A DNA stretch of 64,000 bases, taken from the NCBI GenBank assembly GCA_037044905.1, contig JBAOKB010000093.1:682001-746000 (forward strand), given 5' to 3'. The position numbers were made by a program, and so were the translations under genes. This stretch comes from Hortaea werneckii (Eukaryota; Ascomycota; Dothideomycetes; Mycosphaerellales; Teratosphaeriaceae). Of the stretch, positions 21,705-31,423 are shown piece after piece. Numbering within the stretch: the stretch's first letter is position 1; each line of letters starts with the position of its first letter. A model generated the notes under the pieces. The model was not told the DNA's origin and ran no database searches. It saw only the letters and a list, made by a program, of their open reading frames with translations.

Positions 21705-23753
21705 TTACGAATCCACGATCATGTCGTCAACGCTCTTAACTCTGCCTCCATCAACCGAAGTCTTCAACAAATTGACCCTCCCATCGTCCATACCAGAAGG
21801 TTCACCAAACATCCGCCGACAAATAGCCCGCGCAGCGCCAGGCGCAAGCGTAGTCCCGTACATCCCGAAACCGAAACACAACCAGAGACCACTTTCTTGC
21901 CTGCTGGCCTCGTTGCCGGGTGTATTGAAAAGCAGTGAAGTCGGCACAGCATCGATGACGGGTAAGTCGTTGTTGGAAGAGCTGATAAGGCTCGAACCCT
22001 CTGTGTAGCGGGGATCACCACCGATAGGACGCAGACGTTCAGCGATGAGTCTCTTGAGATGTCGGAGGGCGTTGCGGTCGCTCGGATGATCTGCCATGGC
22101 GTCCGCAGGGCTCAGGGGAATGTTCTTGCTCTCCCTGTCTTGTCCGATGATGCTGATTATCTCGTCCTCTTGCGAGCTGACCATGATCATTTTGTCGTCG
22201 AGCAATCTGTCCGACTCTGCGATTGTCGGTAAGATTAAACCGATGTCGTCTTCTTTCGTCATGTCCGAGACTAAGGTGTGGTACCAATGAGCATCGCGAA
22301 CGTGGTTCTCTAGTTTTAGAGAATTTTGTGGGAAGAGATACTGGACGATGCCCGATGTGTATGCGCCTGCTGCGAGGATGAGATTCTGACACTGGATAGT
22401 AGCATTGCGGCCTTTCCTGTGTGGATCGATGATAGTGATTGCTGAGAGCTTGCCCGATTTCATCGTAGCTGTATCGATGCTGCGGTTGAAAATGAAGCTT
22501 ACACCGCGGGCCCGACAGTCTGCAAGTAGATAGTCGATGAGACTGTCAGTATCGAGCTTTCCAATACTCGTGCTGTCTTGCTCGGTAATGTCAAGTTCGT
22601 GGCCGGTGTACCAAGATGGTTTGGCATCTCTGTTCTTGCCATCCGACCTTGCCACCGTATACACAGAATCAAGTTGTAGTTTAGTGGATTCCGGGAAGCC
22701 AGGTGTGTCCGCAAAATCGCCCCAGGCCTCCAGAGATAGATCGCACAGGGCTTGCAGAGAATCCGGTCTACCGTGAATGGATAAGAGACCCGCACAATTA
22801 GCAGACGCTAAGCAGCACACGTCCTCCTGAATGTCAACCACTGTGATCGCATGTCTGATACCCGCCTTCTCGGTCTGCATTGCCAACTCACGTGCGATGT
22901 TCAGACCAACGATGCCGGCGCCCACGATGATTGTACTGCCAGCCCTGAGATGTGAGTAAGAGGCCGTTGTCGACGGCTTGATGGTATCGACGAAGGGGTC
23001 TGAGAGTATGTTGGACGGCCTAGGATTGAGGTCGATGCTGGATGTTGAAGCTGAGCTGCTTTCTACGTCAGCCTCTTCAGGCGTCTCGGGTTCTTGGTAG
23101 GTTGGCGCTATAGGCTGGGCTCGTTTTTGCCTGGATCCAGAGATGATAGGTTGCGCGCTGGCAAAGCCTTCAAATTCGTGGCCGGGGATATCATAAGCTC
23201 CCGTCTCGTTACTATCGTCTGGCATTGAGTCCTCCTCATCTTCCGAGAGGTGCTCTTGTTGCAGTCGTTTCTTTTCCGCCTGCTTCCTCTTCTGCTCTTT
23301 GCCCGCCTCTAATTCGTCATTCTTGATCGGAGGCAGACATTCCCAACGATGCTGCATGAACTTCTCCTTAATGTACGGGGCTTGCCGAGTGCTGTATCGA
23401 CAGCCACAGACAGCTTTCAGCCAGTCGCGAGCGAGATAGTTGTACTGATACCAGTACAACGCCCCTCTGAGACCGCCTTCTCCCCTCGTGCTTGGATCCT
23501 TCTCGATGCAATCAGAACAGACATGGCAGCTGAACTTCGAGCAGACCCAGCTCCAGTCGCTGACCCTGTAGCCGCAGATGGCGCATTTGGCGGTCTTGAT
23601 CTTGGTGTTCTTACGCCAGTCGTTGTGTCCATTCTGCTGTTTGCCAGTGGGTGCATACTTCCAGGTATCGTCTTCATCGTCACTATCATAGGGGATGTCA
23701 TTGTAGAATACCGGCGCAGGCGGTGATGCATGGCTCGCTGTAGAGGATGACAT
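21705..23753 (-). CDS. Cys-rich module fused to a DAO-type FAD-dependent oxidoreductase
   Basis: A single uninterrupted frame of 682 residues from the ATG at 23753. Residues 1-55 are acidic and disordered. Residues 57-150 form a Cys-rich module: CxxC at 57/60, then a cluster spaced C-x4-C-x2-C-x2-C, later CGC and a His/Cys end (HRWEC), resembling a zinc-binding fold I cannot name. A charged Lys/Glu/Gln helix (about 160-190) and a disordered linker lead to the oxidoreductase from about residue 270: Rossmann signature IIVGAGIVGLNIA, then a DAO-like core with LASANCAG and LILAAGAYTSG, and a C-terminal WLCFGFGMYGTTLAPGAA flavin-contact block. The core suggests oxidation of an amino acid or similar amine with O2; the role of the Cys-rich part is unknown. 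No splice sites separating two genes were found. Confidence 0.85.
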   Translation of the reverse strand: MSSSTASHASPPAPVFYNDIPYDSDDEDDTWKYAPTGKQQNGHNDWRKNTKIKTAKCAICGYRVSDWSWVCSKFSCHVCSDCIEKDPSTRGEGGLRGALYWYQYNYLARDWLKAVCGCRYSTRQAPYIKEKFMQHRWECLPPIKNDELEAGKEQKRKQAEKKRLQQEHLSEDEEDSMPDDSNETGAYDIPGHEFEGFASAQPIISGSRQKRAQPIAPTYQEPETPEEADVESSSASTSSIDLNPRPSNILSDPFVDTIKPSTTASYSHLRAGSTIIVGAGIVGLNIARELAMQTEKAGIRHAITVVDIQEDVCCLASANCAGLLSIHGRPDSLQALCDLSLEAWGDFADTPGFPESTKLQLDSVYTVARSDGKNRDAKPSWYTGHELDITEQDSTSIGKLDTDSLIDYLLADCRARGVSFIFNRSIDTATMKSGKLSAITIIDPHRKGRNATIQCQNLILAAGAYTSGIVQYLFPQNSLKLENHVRDAHWYHTLVSDMTKEDDIGLILPTIAESDRLLDDKMIMVSSQEDEIISIIGQDRESKNIPLSPADAMADHPSDRNALRHLKRLIAERLRPIGGDPRYTEGSSLISSSNNDLPVIDAVPTSLLFNTPGNEASRQESGLWLCFGFGMYGTTLAPGAARAICRRMFGEPSGMDDGRVNLLKTSVDGGRVKSVDDMIVDS

Positions 23754-25349
23754 GTCGATAGATGTGAATGTTTTATCCCAGTGTTGCAAGGTACAAAGGA
23801 AAAGAGAGGGTTGCTCGAATCGTGGTCTATCGCAATCCTCTTGCTGCAGACTCAGCCCAAGCGAAGATAGAATGAGAAGAAGTCACAATGTATCTGCCGA
23901 AGAAGGGAAAAAGGTGAAAGAAAGCAGGAACAGAAGTAGAAGATAAAGGAAATCCAGCACTTGACCTTGCGACCGAAAAGTGTCACACGCCACAGGCGAT
24001 GACCGATTTGCTGGCATCTCGGACAGAATCGGCTTACAGATACATTCACCGCATTCACTTGAGATACTGCGTGACCTTTTACGTGCCTTGCCTGAACGCC
24101 GCCCGAAGCGGCATCGACGTTCTTGGAAACTTAGGGCGGCGTGCAACGTAGCCAGAGGCATCCGATCAGTCCTGCAATCGGGATGAAGTGATATGCATTG
24201 CAGGAGTCTCAGTACCAATGTGACTCTGCTGAAGTGTTTCGGCTGCTAGAGCATCCTCCAAAGGTCAAGTAGCATGTCGCAGATGCTAATGCAGCTTATA
24301 GCGGCGCTGTCATGCGCTGCCCTGCTGAGGACATCATCAGAAAGACCTGTAACGAGCCTGCTCGCAAGAGAGGGGGGAGTGGCGACAGAGAGATTACGGA
24401 ATGGCCATGATGAAGAAGCACTGACCGGTCGTTGTATCTGATATAGGTGTCTGGAAGAGTGAATCCGTGAAGGCCTTTTGGGTCGAGCCGTGGACCGCGG
24501 CGTACAAACAGGTCGGCTGTGACATGTGCGGGAATCTGGCATGTCATGCTCTGAGAACGGGTATACGTAGCAGAGACACCTGTGAAGGTCACGTTCTGTC
24601 TACGCATCCACAATCCTGCTACAGGTCACCGTCCAAATTAGCCAACACAACTTCTGAAGGATGATAGTGAATGTATGCCATGTGTTCCATTGTGTACGGG
24701 ACTTGTTAGGTCATAGGAATGGATATTAGCAAGAATAGAGATCTCTGCCTGCCTCTCCTTCCGAAGGGATGAAGATGAATAACTGAAGACCTGCTTGGTA
24801 GCTGTAGGAAGCAATTGCTGCTCGAGCAAGCCCTTTGCTGATAGTAAGCCATGCGGCGCATTTCATCGCGATGCGTGCAGTCGAAGTCATCGCTGTGTAC
24901 ACGCTGCGATGGCTGCCTCTGAGTATCAATACGGATGACACCTTTGCAAACGCAAGCTGCGGTCCACTGTGAAGTTGGTGAGAGAAGGGAGAAGTGAAGT
25001 CGGCGGCCTTTTACGACCGAGCCAATAAGACAAGCCTTCGTATAGAATACGTGCCTCCCCAGCGCGCAGATGTCCCAATTAGGTAAGCATAGCTCGCATC
25101 TTAGGACCCGACGGGCCCTCGGCTCCAAACTGTCCTTCCGCTCGCCGCCTCCGTCATTATGAACGACGACCAGGCAACCGATCTTTGTCGTTCATCACTC
25201 TTCTTTCCTTTTCCCAATGTCTAGTCATACGGGAGGACAATCGTCTTTGTTTTATTTATCATAAGGCAGCGAGAGGAGCGTTGTCTACGAATTGGGAGTT
25301 GAAAAAGAACAAGTATATGTCCTAGCATTGTCGCCACTTCCCAACCATC
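23754..25349. other. intergenic, about 1.6 kb
   Basis: Divergent promoter region of the FAD oxidoreductase (minus) and the P450 (plus). Minus-strand frames of 105 codons (24296-24613) and 140 codons (24706-25128) show no domain, and no exon join that I tried made them longer. No gene is called. Confidence 0.4.
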
Positions 25350-27035
25350 ATGGCTCCCACTCTCCAAATCCTCGCGCTCTCCGTCGCCGCCTCAGCCGGA
25401 CTGCAACGGTACGCGAACGACTACCATTTCGGCCGGATCATTACCCCCGTCGTCTTTTTCCTGGCCCAATTCCTCGCCTACATCGTCTACGCCGTGATCC
25501 TGTATCCCCGGTTCTTCTCCCCGCTCCGCCACCTGCCCACCCCGCCGGACAACCACTGGCTCTTCGGCCAGACCCCGCGCGTCCTCCGCGAGGCCTCCGG
25601 ACGCCCCATGCGGGACTGGGTCGAGAATGTGCCGAATGATGGGCTCATCCGGTATAGTATGTGGGGCCAGGAACGCCTGCTGGTGACGAGTCCGAAGGCG
25701 TTAGGTGAGGTGCTCGTGACGAAGAACTATGACTTTGTCAAGCCGCAGCAGGTCCGGAATGGGTTGGCCCGGGTGTTGGGGGTGGGGATTTTGTTGGCCG
25801 AGGGCGATGAGCATAAGCGGCAGCGGAAGGAGTTGATGCCCGCGTTTGCTTTCCGCCATATTAAGGATCTGTATCCGGTTTTCTGGCGCAAGTCCCGCGA
25901 GATGGTGGAGTGTCTTGCTCAAGCTTCCAAGGCGCCTGAGGCGGCGAAGGAGGATACCGACGTTGATTCCAAAACGGATGGCGCAGACGCTCCTCATGCT
26001 CCAGGTGCTCTGGAAGTGCACAACTTCACATCCCGGGCCACACTAGACATCATCGGCGTGTCGGGGATGAACCACGACTTCAACTCCCTCCAGGACCCCA
26101 CCAACGAGCTCTACCAGCACTACCGCACAGTCTTCAACCCAGGACGAGTCGGGCGCCTGCTCCAACTCGCAGGCCTCATCGTCCCCTTCTGGCTCCTCCG
26201 CCGCCTCCCCATCCAACGCAACCGCGAAATCGAAGACGCAGTCGCCTACCTGAAAACCCTCTGCTACGACCTCATCGCCAACAAACGCCGCGCCATGCAA
26301 TCCAAGCAAGGGCGCACCGAAGTCGACATTCTCTCCGTCGCCCTCGAATCCGGCGGGTTCAGCGACGAAGACCTCGTCAACCAAATGATGACTTTCCTAG
26401 CCGCGGGTCACGAAACAACCGCCACAGCCATGATCTGGGCCGTATACAACCTGGCCAAATACCCGGCCGTGCAAACCCGTCTGCGCGACGAGATCCGCTC
26501 CCACCTCCCCCCTCTCGCCTCCGAAATCTCCGCAGCAGAAATAGACAACTGCCACTACCTGCACGCCGTCTGCTCCGAGGTCCTCCGTCTCTGGTCCCCC
26601 GTCAACCTGACCCTCCGCATCTCCGACCGCGATACCTCCATCGCGGGCCAGTTCGTTCCGAAAGGAACTACCATCATCCTCTGTCCCTGGGCCACGAATA
26701 ACAGTACTGCCCTCTGGGGACCCGACGCGCACGAGTTCAAACCGGAGCGGTGGATCGATCCCCAGGACGGGAAAGCCAACAACAAAGGGTCCGCGGAGAG
26801 TAATTATTCGTTCCTCACTTTCCTGCATGGGCCGAGGGGGTGTATTGGACAGCGGTTCGCGCAGGCCGAGTTCGCGTGTTTGCTTGCGGCGTGGACGGGA
26901 CGGTTTGAGACTAAGTTTGAGGAGGGCAGTGTGTTGGCGAAGCAGAGGGAGAGCGAGGTCGAGATTAAGGGGGGGATTACCGCGAAGCCTAAGGTTGGGC
27001 TTTGGGTTCAGTTGAGGGAGTTGGAGGGGTGGTGA
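25350..27035 (+). CDS. cytochrome P450 monooxygenase
   Basis: Membrane-anchored heme-thiolate monooxygenase, probably in the ER and served by NADPH-P450 reductase. A single exon of 561 residues. A hydrophobic anchor covers about residues 28-50 and a Pro-rich hinge follows (LPTPPDNHW). Core motifs: AAGHETT at 351-357 in the I helix (the oxygen-binding Thr present), ExxR at 410-413 (EVLR), a PERW segment, and the heme loop FLHGPRGCIG with Cys498 as ligand. The general form is CYP4-like in the broad sense (long-chain or terpenoid substrates are common there), but the family cannot be set by eye. No polyketide, peptide or terpene synthase lies nearby, so it looks stand-alone rather than part of a pathway cluster. 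Confidence 0.93.
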   Translation: MAPTLQILALSVAASAGLQRYANDYHFGRIITPVVFFLAQFLAYIVYAVILYPRFFSPLRHLPTPPDNHWLFGQTPRVLREASGRPMRDWVENVPNDGLIRYSMWGQERLLVTSPKALGEVLVTKNYDFVKPQQVRNGLARVLGVGILLAEGDEHKRQRKELMPAFAFRHIKDLYPVFWRKSREMVECLAQASKAPEAAKEDTDVDSKTDGADAPHAPGALEVHNFTSRATLDIIGVSGMNHDFNSLQDPTNELYQHYRTVFNPGRVGRLLQLAGLIVPFWLLRRLPIQRNREIEDAVAYLKTLCYDLIANKRRAMQSKQGRTEVDILSVALESGGFSDEDLVNQMMTFLAAGHETTATAMIWAVYNLAKYPAVQTRLRDEIRSHLPPLASEISAAEIDNCHYLHAVCSEVLRLWSPVNLTLRISDRDTSIAGQFVPKGTTIILCPWATNNSTALWGPDAHEFKPERWIDPQDGKANNKGSAESNYSFLTFLHGPRGCIGQRFAQAEFACLLAAWTGRFETKFEEGSVLAKQRESEVEIKGGITAKPKVGLWVQLRELEGW

Positions 27036-27562
27036 GGGAAGGGGGGAGCGGAGGAGTCTTTTTTTAACTCCTGTCGATCTTGGGATCTCTGGAGGAAAGT
27101 GGGTCTGCTTGGAGGAGAAGGAGAGATAAGCTTTTGAGGTGGATGTTAGACGGGAACATTGCCCTTTGATGAAATCTAATGATACATAAATGGTACATGC
27201 GTTTGCAGCTGCCAAAACTCATGGCCTCGAGGAACAGAGGGAAGAGTAAGCCGTGCGAGAGCCTAGATGGCTTTTCATGCCTCAGATCCAGAGAATAGAT
27301 TATGACTTTGTTCCGCCGCAGTCTGAACCCCGGTTGCATGAAGCGACGGGCGTGGCGGGGGGTGCGAAGTCCGAAGATTTGGTTCCCGCTAGACCTTCAT
27401 GCCGTCTCTCTCTTTGGCTCGCCAGAAGCAGTGCCGGTACTTTCACACACTCGTACCCAGCTTGCCCCTTCAACTCGTCCCATGTCCCCATCTCAATCTT
27501 ACACCGCAGTCCGAACAAAGCCTCCCAAGCGCTATACGCACAAAACTGCTCACACCACCCCA
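27036..27562. other. intergenic between convergent genes
   Basis: About 530 bp between the 3' ends of the P450 and COQ5 genes. Frames on both strands are short and overlapping; nothing recognised. Confidence 0.5.
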
Positions 27563-28613
27563 TCAAGCCGGCTTAACCCCCTTATGTATCGCCGCAATCC
27601 CCATCGTCAAATCCTCCCACCCACTCCTCACGACCTCATCCTCCGAATCCTGCCCCGGGATCAAAAACCCCGCTTTCCGAATCATGCCCGCGAACTCCTG
27701 CTGGCTGGGGAACCGCTCAATACTCTCGACGAGGTACTGATAACTATCGCGATCCGCCGCGACAATCTGGCCAATCAAGGGGATCGCCCCGAAGCTCCAC
27801 CGCTTATAGACGGCGTTCAGCACCGGGTTGCTGAGTTGGGGAGTGAATTCCAGGCATGCGAAGACTCCCCCCGGTTTCAGCACCCGGTACGCTTCTTCCA
27901 GCGCTTTCTGCTTGTGCGTGAAGTTCCGGATCCCGAACGCTACCGTGTATAGGTCGATACTGCTGCTTTCGACCGCGCCGAGCTCTTCTGCGTTCGCTTC
28001 CAGGAAGCTCACCCGGCCTGTGGCGTTGTAGGGGGATGCGGCGAAGCGTTTGCGCCCTTCGGCGAGCATGTCCGGGTTGATGTCGGAGACGATGACGGAG
28101 GTGTGGCGGTCGGCGTTGATGGTGCTGCTGTGGTCGAGGTGGCGGAAGGCGATGTCGCCGGTGCCGCCGGCGATGTCGAGGATCTTCATGCCTTGATCCG
28201 GGGATGTGCGCGAGGAAGGCGGGATGCCGGGGTTTAGGGAGCGTACGAAGTGGTCTTTCCATAGTCGGTGGATGCCTAGCGACATCAGGTCGTTCATGGT
28301 GTCGTAGTTGGAGGCGACGGAGGAGAAGACATCGCGGACTGGGAGGGTGAGCATTTGATTAGGATGTTGATTAGAGATTGAAGTGTTGGGAAGAATGCGT
28401 ACCTCTTCCGGCCTTGAGGTCTTCGGCGACGGTCTGGTAGCCAAAGTGGGTGGTCTTCTCATCTTGGCCTACTCGCTGGCTAGAGGCAGGCTGCTGCTGT
28501 TGGCGGGACTGGATGGAGGAGGCGAAGGTGCGGCGGCAGTCGTTGCAGACCCATTGCGTGCTTGGCGTGCCGAGACGTAGTCGCTTGGATGCTCGTGGGA
28601 TAAATGAGGCCAT
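27563..28613 (-). CDS. COQ5: 2-methoxy-6-polyprenyl-1,4-benzoquinol C-methyltransferase (COQ5)
   Basis: Mitochondrial C-methyltransferase of ubiquinone synthesis, working in the CoQ complex on the matrix face of the inner membrane with S-adenosylmethionine. Exon 1 (28403-28613) begins MASFIPRASKRLRL, a clear matrix-targeting sequence. A 64-nt intron (28339-28402) splits a Val codon; exon 2 is 27563-28338. The total is 328 residues. UbiE/COQ5 signatures: VRDVFSSVASNYDTMND directly after the splice, SAM motif I ILDIAGGTGDIAF, DLYTVAFGIRNFTHK and RVLKPGG. Without the splice the first exon would run into an unrelated tail, so the join is firm. It is divergent from, and 300 bp away from, BCKDH E1-alpha, another matrix enzyme. 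Confidence 0.96.
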
Positions 28614-28913
28614 GTCTGCTCTCACTGCGGATTGGTATGGGATCGAACAAGTTCAGTACCAAAGCCAGCCAGTCAGTCCCTGTACTGTACGATTGCTCTG
28701 CTGCAAGATTGAGTTGATCCGACAGCTCGGCGCCGCATCGTTCATCCGCATCCCGCTGCCGCTCCCGAACCTTGATTGCTTATCGATTGCGGGGGACAGC
28801 TCCCGGCTACTTTCGGCTTTCCCATGTTTATGCCGAGCGACAATGGCCGACAACCTCCCCCATTCCACTGGAAAAACATCATGTAGGTTGTATTCACTTC
28901 TGGATTACTCACT
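28614..28913. promoter_or_regulatory. shared divergent promoter, COQ5 / BCKDH E1-alpha
   Basis: Exactly 300 bp separate the two start codons, so both leaders and core promoters must share this stretch. I could not identify a specific operator or TATA box. Confidence 0.6.
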
Positions 28914-30338
28914 ATGGCATCCAGGAGAGCATTGGCTCCCTTGGGCCCTCTGCTCCACCGTCGCGCGGCTCCAGCACTCAAACCCACCTCGCTATGTCCA
29001 AGATGTCAGTCAAGACGACAATCAGTCTCACAGAGACCAGGCTCAGATCGGTATGTCTAGATATGAAGAATGGAAAGGAACTTCAATCTCATTCAGTATA
29101 GTGTACACTTCCCCGGTGCCGTCAACTCCAGCTTCACCAGCGCTCTCTCCTTCACCCGGCCTAGCGAGAAAGATGCAATGCCAACGTTCCGTATCCTAGA
29201 CCAAGACGGTGCAATCGTGGACCAGAGCCAGAATCACCCGGAAACGAGCAAAGAGGAGCTACTGAAAATGTACAAAGACATGGTCACCGTCTCTATCATG
29301 GACATCATCATGTTCGACGCCCAACGCCAAGGCCGTATCTCCTTCTACATGGTCTCTGCGGGCGAGGAAGGGATCGCAGTCGGATCCGCCTCGTCTCTCA
29401 GCCCCAACGATCCCATCTTCGCTCAGTACCGAGAAACAGGCATCTTCCAATACCGCGGCTTCACCCCATCAGACTTCATGGCCCAACTCTTCGCAACAGC
29501 GAACGACCCGGGACGAGGTCGAAACATGCCAGTCCATTACGGCAGCACCAAACACAAAGTCCACACCATCAGCTCCCCCCTCGCGACCCAGATCCCCCAA
29601 GCCGCCGGCGCAGCCTACGCAGTCAAGGTCCAAAACCAGCAGAACCCGACCGACGAGCAGCGCGTCGTCGCCTGCTACTTCGGCGAAGGCGCCGCCAGCG
29701 AAGGCGACTTCCACGCCGCGCTCAACATCGCCGCGACCCGCGCGTGCCCCGTCGTCTTCATCTGCCGGAACAACGGCTACGCGATCTCGACCCCGACCCT
29801 CGAACAATACCGCGGCGACGGCATCGCCTCCCGCGGCATCGGCTACGGCATCGACACCCTCCGCGTCGACGGCAACGACATCCTCGCCGTGCGCGAAGCG
29901 ACCCGACAAGCGCGCGCCCTCGCCCTCTCCGAAGGCGGCAAACCCGTCCTCGTCGAAGCCATGAGCTACCGCGTCTCGCACCACTCGACCTCGGACGACT
30001 CCTTCGCCTACCGCGCCAAGGTCGAGGTCGAGGACTGGAAACGCCGCGATAACCCGATCGTCCGGCTGCGCAAGTACCTGGAGTCCCGCGGGTTGTGGGA
30101 CGAGGACGCCGAGAAGGCGTTCAGGAGTGAGGCGCGCAAGGCGGTGCTCGAGGCGTATCGGAAGGCCGATAAGGAGAAGCATCCCCCGCTCAGGAATATG
30201 TTGACGGATGTTTATGAGGAGATGACGGAGGAGCAGGTCGAGCAGTTGGGGAAGATGAGAGGGGTCGTTGAGAGGTTTCCCGATGAGTATGATGTTAGTG
30301 GGTTTGAGGAAGGGGTGGAGGGGCTGCGGATGAAGTAG
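28914..30338 (+). CDS. branched-chain 2-oxoacid dehydrogenase E1 subunit alpha
   Basis: Thiamine-diphosphate-dependent decarboxylase subunit of the mitochondrial BCKDH complex, which degrades Leu, Ile and Val skeletons; it works with an E1-beta subunit and E2. Exon 1 (28914-29050) encodes a basic, Ala/Arg-rich matrix presequence starting MASRRALAPLGP. A 51-nt intron (29051-29101) follows, and exon 2 (29102-30338) gives 457 residues in all. The acceptor was taken at TATAG because it restores the family start VHFPGAVNS. The ThDP motif is seen as YFGEGAASEGDFH through CRNNGYA. The phosphorylation-loop sequence SHHSTSDDS is intact, so control by a BCKDH kinase is likely. GC-rich codons here produce a long false frame on the opposite strand. 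Confidence 0.95.
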
Positions 30339-31423
30339 AGAGGGAGCTAGTTGAGAAGCTTGAGGAGGGTTTGGGAGGTGGGCAGGGAGAGGGGGCGGCG
30401 GTTCCAACGATCCGGGGATCCACTCATCTTTCTTACCACCTCGTTTCCGGGAAGATATCAAACACGAGTCGAGCAAGTCAAAAGAAGAATTGTGTTTTTG
30501 GGGGTTGGGGCATGGAGGAGGCGCGAGGGAGGCCGAAACCACCCGGCCGCGTTACGATCCTGTGTCGATGTGAATTCATTTTAAGCTGAAGGGAGCGTCA
30601 GGAGAGAGAAGGGGACGAGAGCGAACTCTGTTTCCCTCCTTTTTCCAAAACATATTGATATAGCGCAAAAGAATTAACGAATGCATGATAGACTCGGCCT
30701 CTGTCGCCATGCTCAGGTCTCTTGTTTCACCAGTGACGAGTGGGAGGTTGGGCGTGGGATGTGTGAGAAGCTTTCCCGAACTAGGAGCTTTGAGATGTGT
30801 TCAAAGGTAGGGTGAGGAGGAGGAGAGGAGGAGAGAGAGAGGCAGGCTAGGAACTGCGCCTTCAGAAAAGTTCCTAGGGTTGAATTTGTTGTTTGAGGTA
30901 AAAGGGAGTGAAACAGAAGAAAGGACCTCTTTAATTCTCATTCCAAACCTCTTGACAGGCCACCTTCTCTCACACATAGCTCTCTCGCCACTAACCAAAT
31001 CCTCTTTCACCCCATTCCATTTCTGCAATTTTCCTCTGGGGTCGAATTCATTTTTTTCTTCTTCTTTTCTTCTTAATAGTCAGGCACGGGATGTTGGATT
31101 GAATCCCTCACAGCCAATCTAATTGAGGCTATCGTCTGCAGGCGTGGCCTTCCCTTCCCTTTCCCCTCCTCCTCCTCCTCCCCCCACCCCAAAAAAAGAA
31201 AAAAAGAAAAAAAAAGGGAAGGCCACGCTTAGAAAAGAAACTAGGAAGGCAAGAAGAGATCGGGGACCTCGTCGTTGGATTTACACATACGGACATGTTT
31301 GACATGCATTCCAGTCTGACGTCTAGACACTACTCAAGCCCCCAAATCCCCAAGTCCCCAACTATCACGTCCTCAAACATCTTTGAAAACAAGAGGGGAA
31401 AGCCAAAAAAAAAAAAAATTACG
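30339..31423. other. intergenic between convergent genes
   Basis: About 1.1 kb between the E1-alpha and RAD4 stops. It is rich in purine and pyrimidine runs (30800-30850, 31160-31215, A-run near 31407-31418) and contains the inverted repeat listed separately. No gene was recognised. Confidence 0.5.
31142..31228. repeat. 15-bp perfect inverted repeat around a polypyrimidine/polypurine core
   Basis: The left arm GCGTGGCCTTCCCTT (31142-31156) is exactly complementary to the right arm at 31214-31228. The 57 bases between are a CT-rich tract, then a C-rich tract, then A-rich with few G. A transcript from either strand could fold into a strong hairpin, and the core could form other non-B structures. 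No target-site duplication or transposase is seen. Confidence 0.85.

Noticed and set aside
24296..24613. Minus-strand frame that looks partly protein-like
   Set aside because: I tried to extend it through GT-AG pairs on both sides and met stops at once; left uncalled.
26397..27215. 272-codon minus-strand frame
   Set aside because: It lies opposite the P450 heme-binding region, which is clearly coding on the plus strand.
25350..30338. P450, methyltransferase and dehydrogenase as a secondary-metabolite cluster
   Set aside because: The methyltransferase is COQ5 and the dehydrogenase is BCKDH E1-alpha, both primary mitochondrial metabolism; no synthase is nearby.
29469..30542. 357-codon open frame on the minus strand
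   Set aside because: It is the mirror of the BCKDH E1-alpha coding sequence; GC-rich third positions remove stops on the other strand. No domain.
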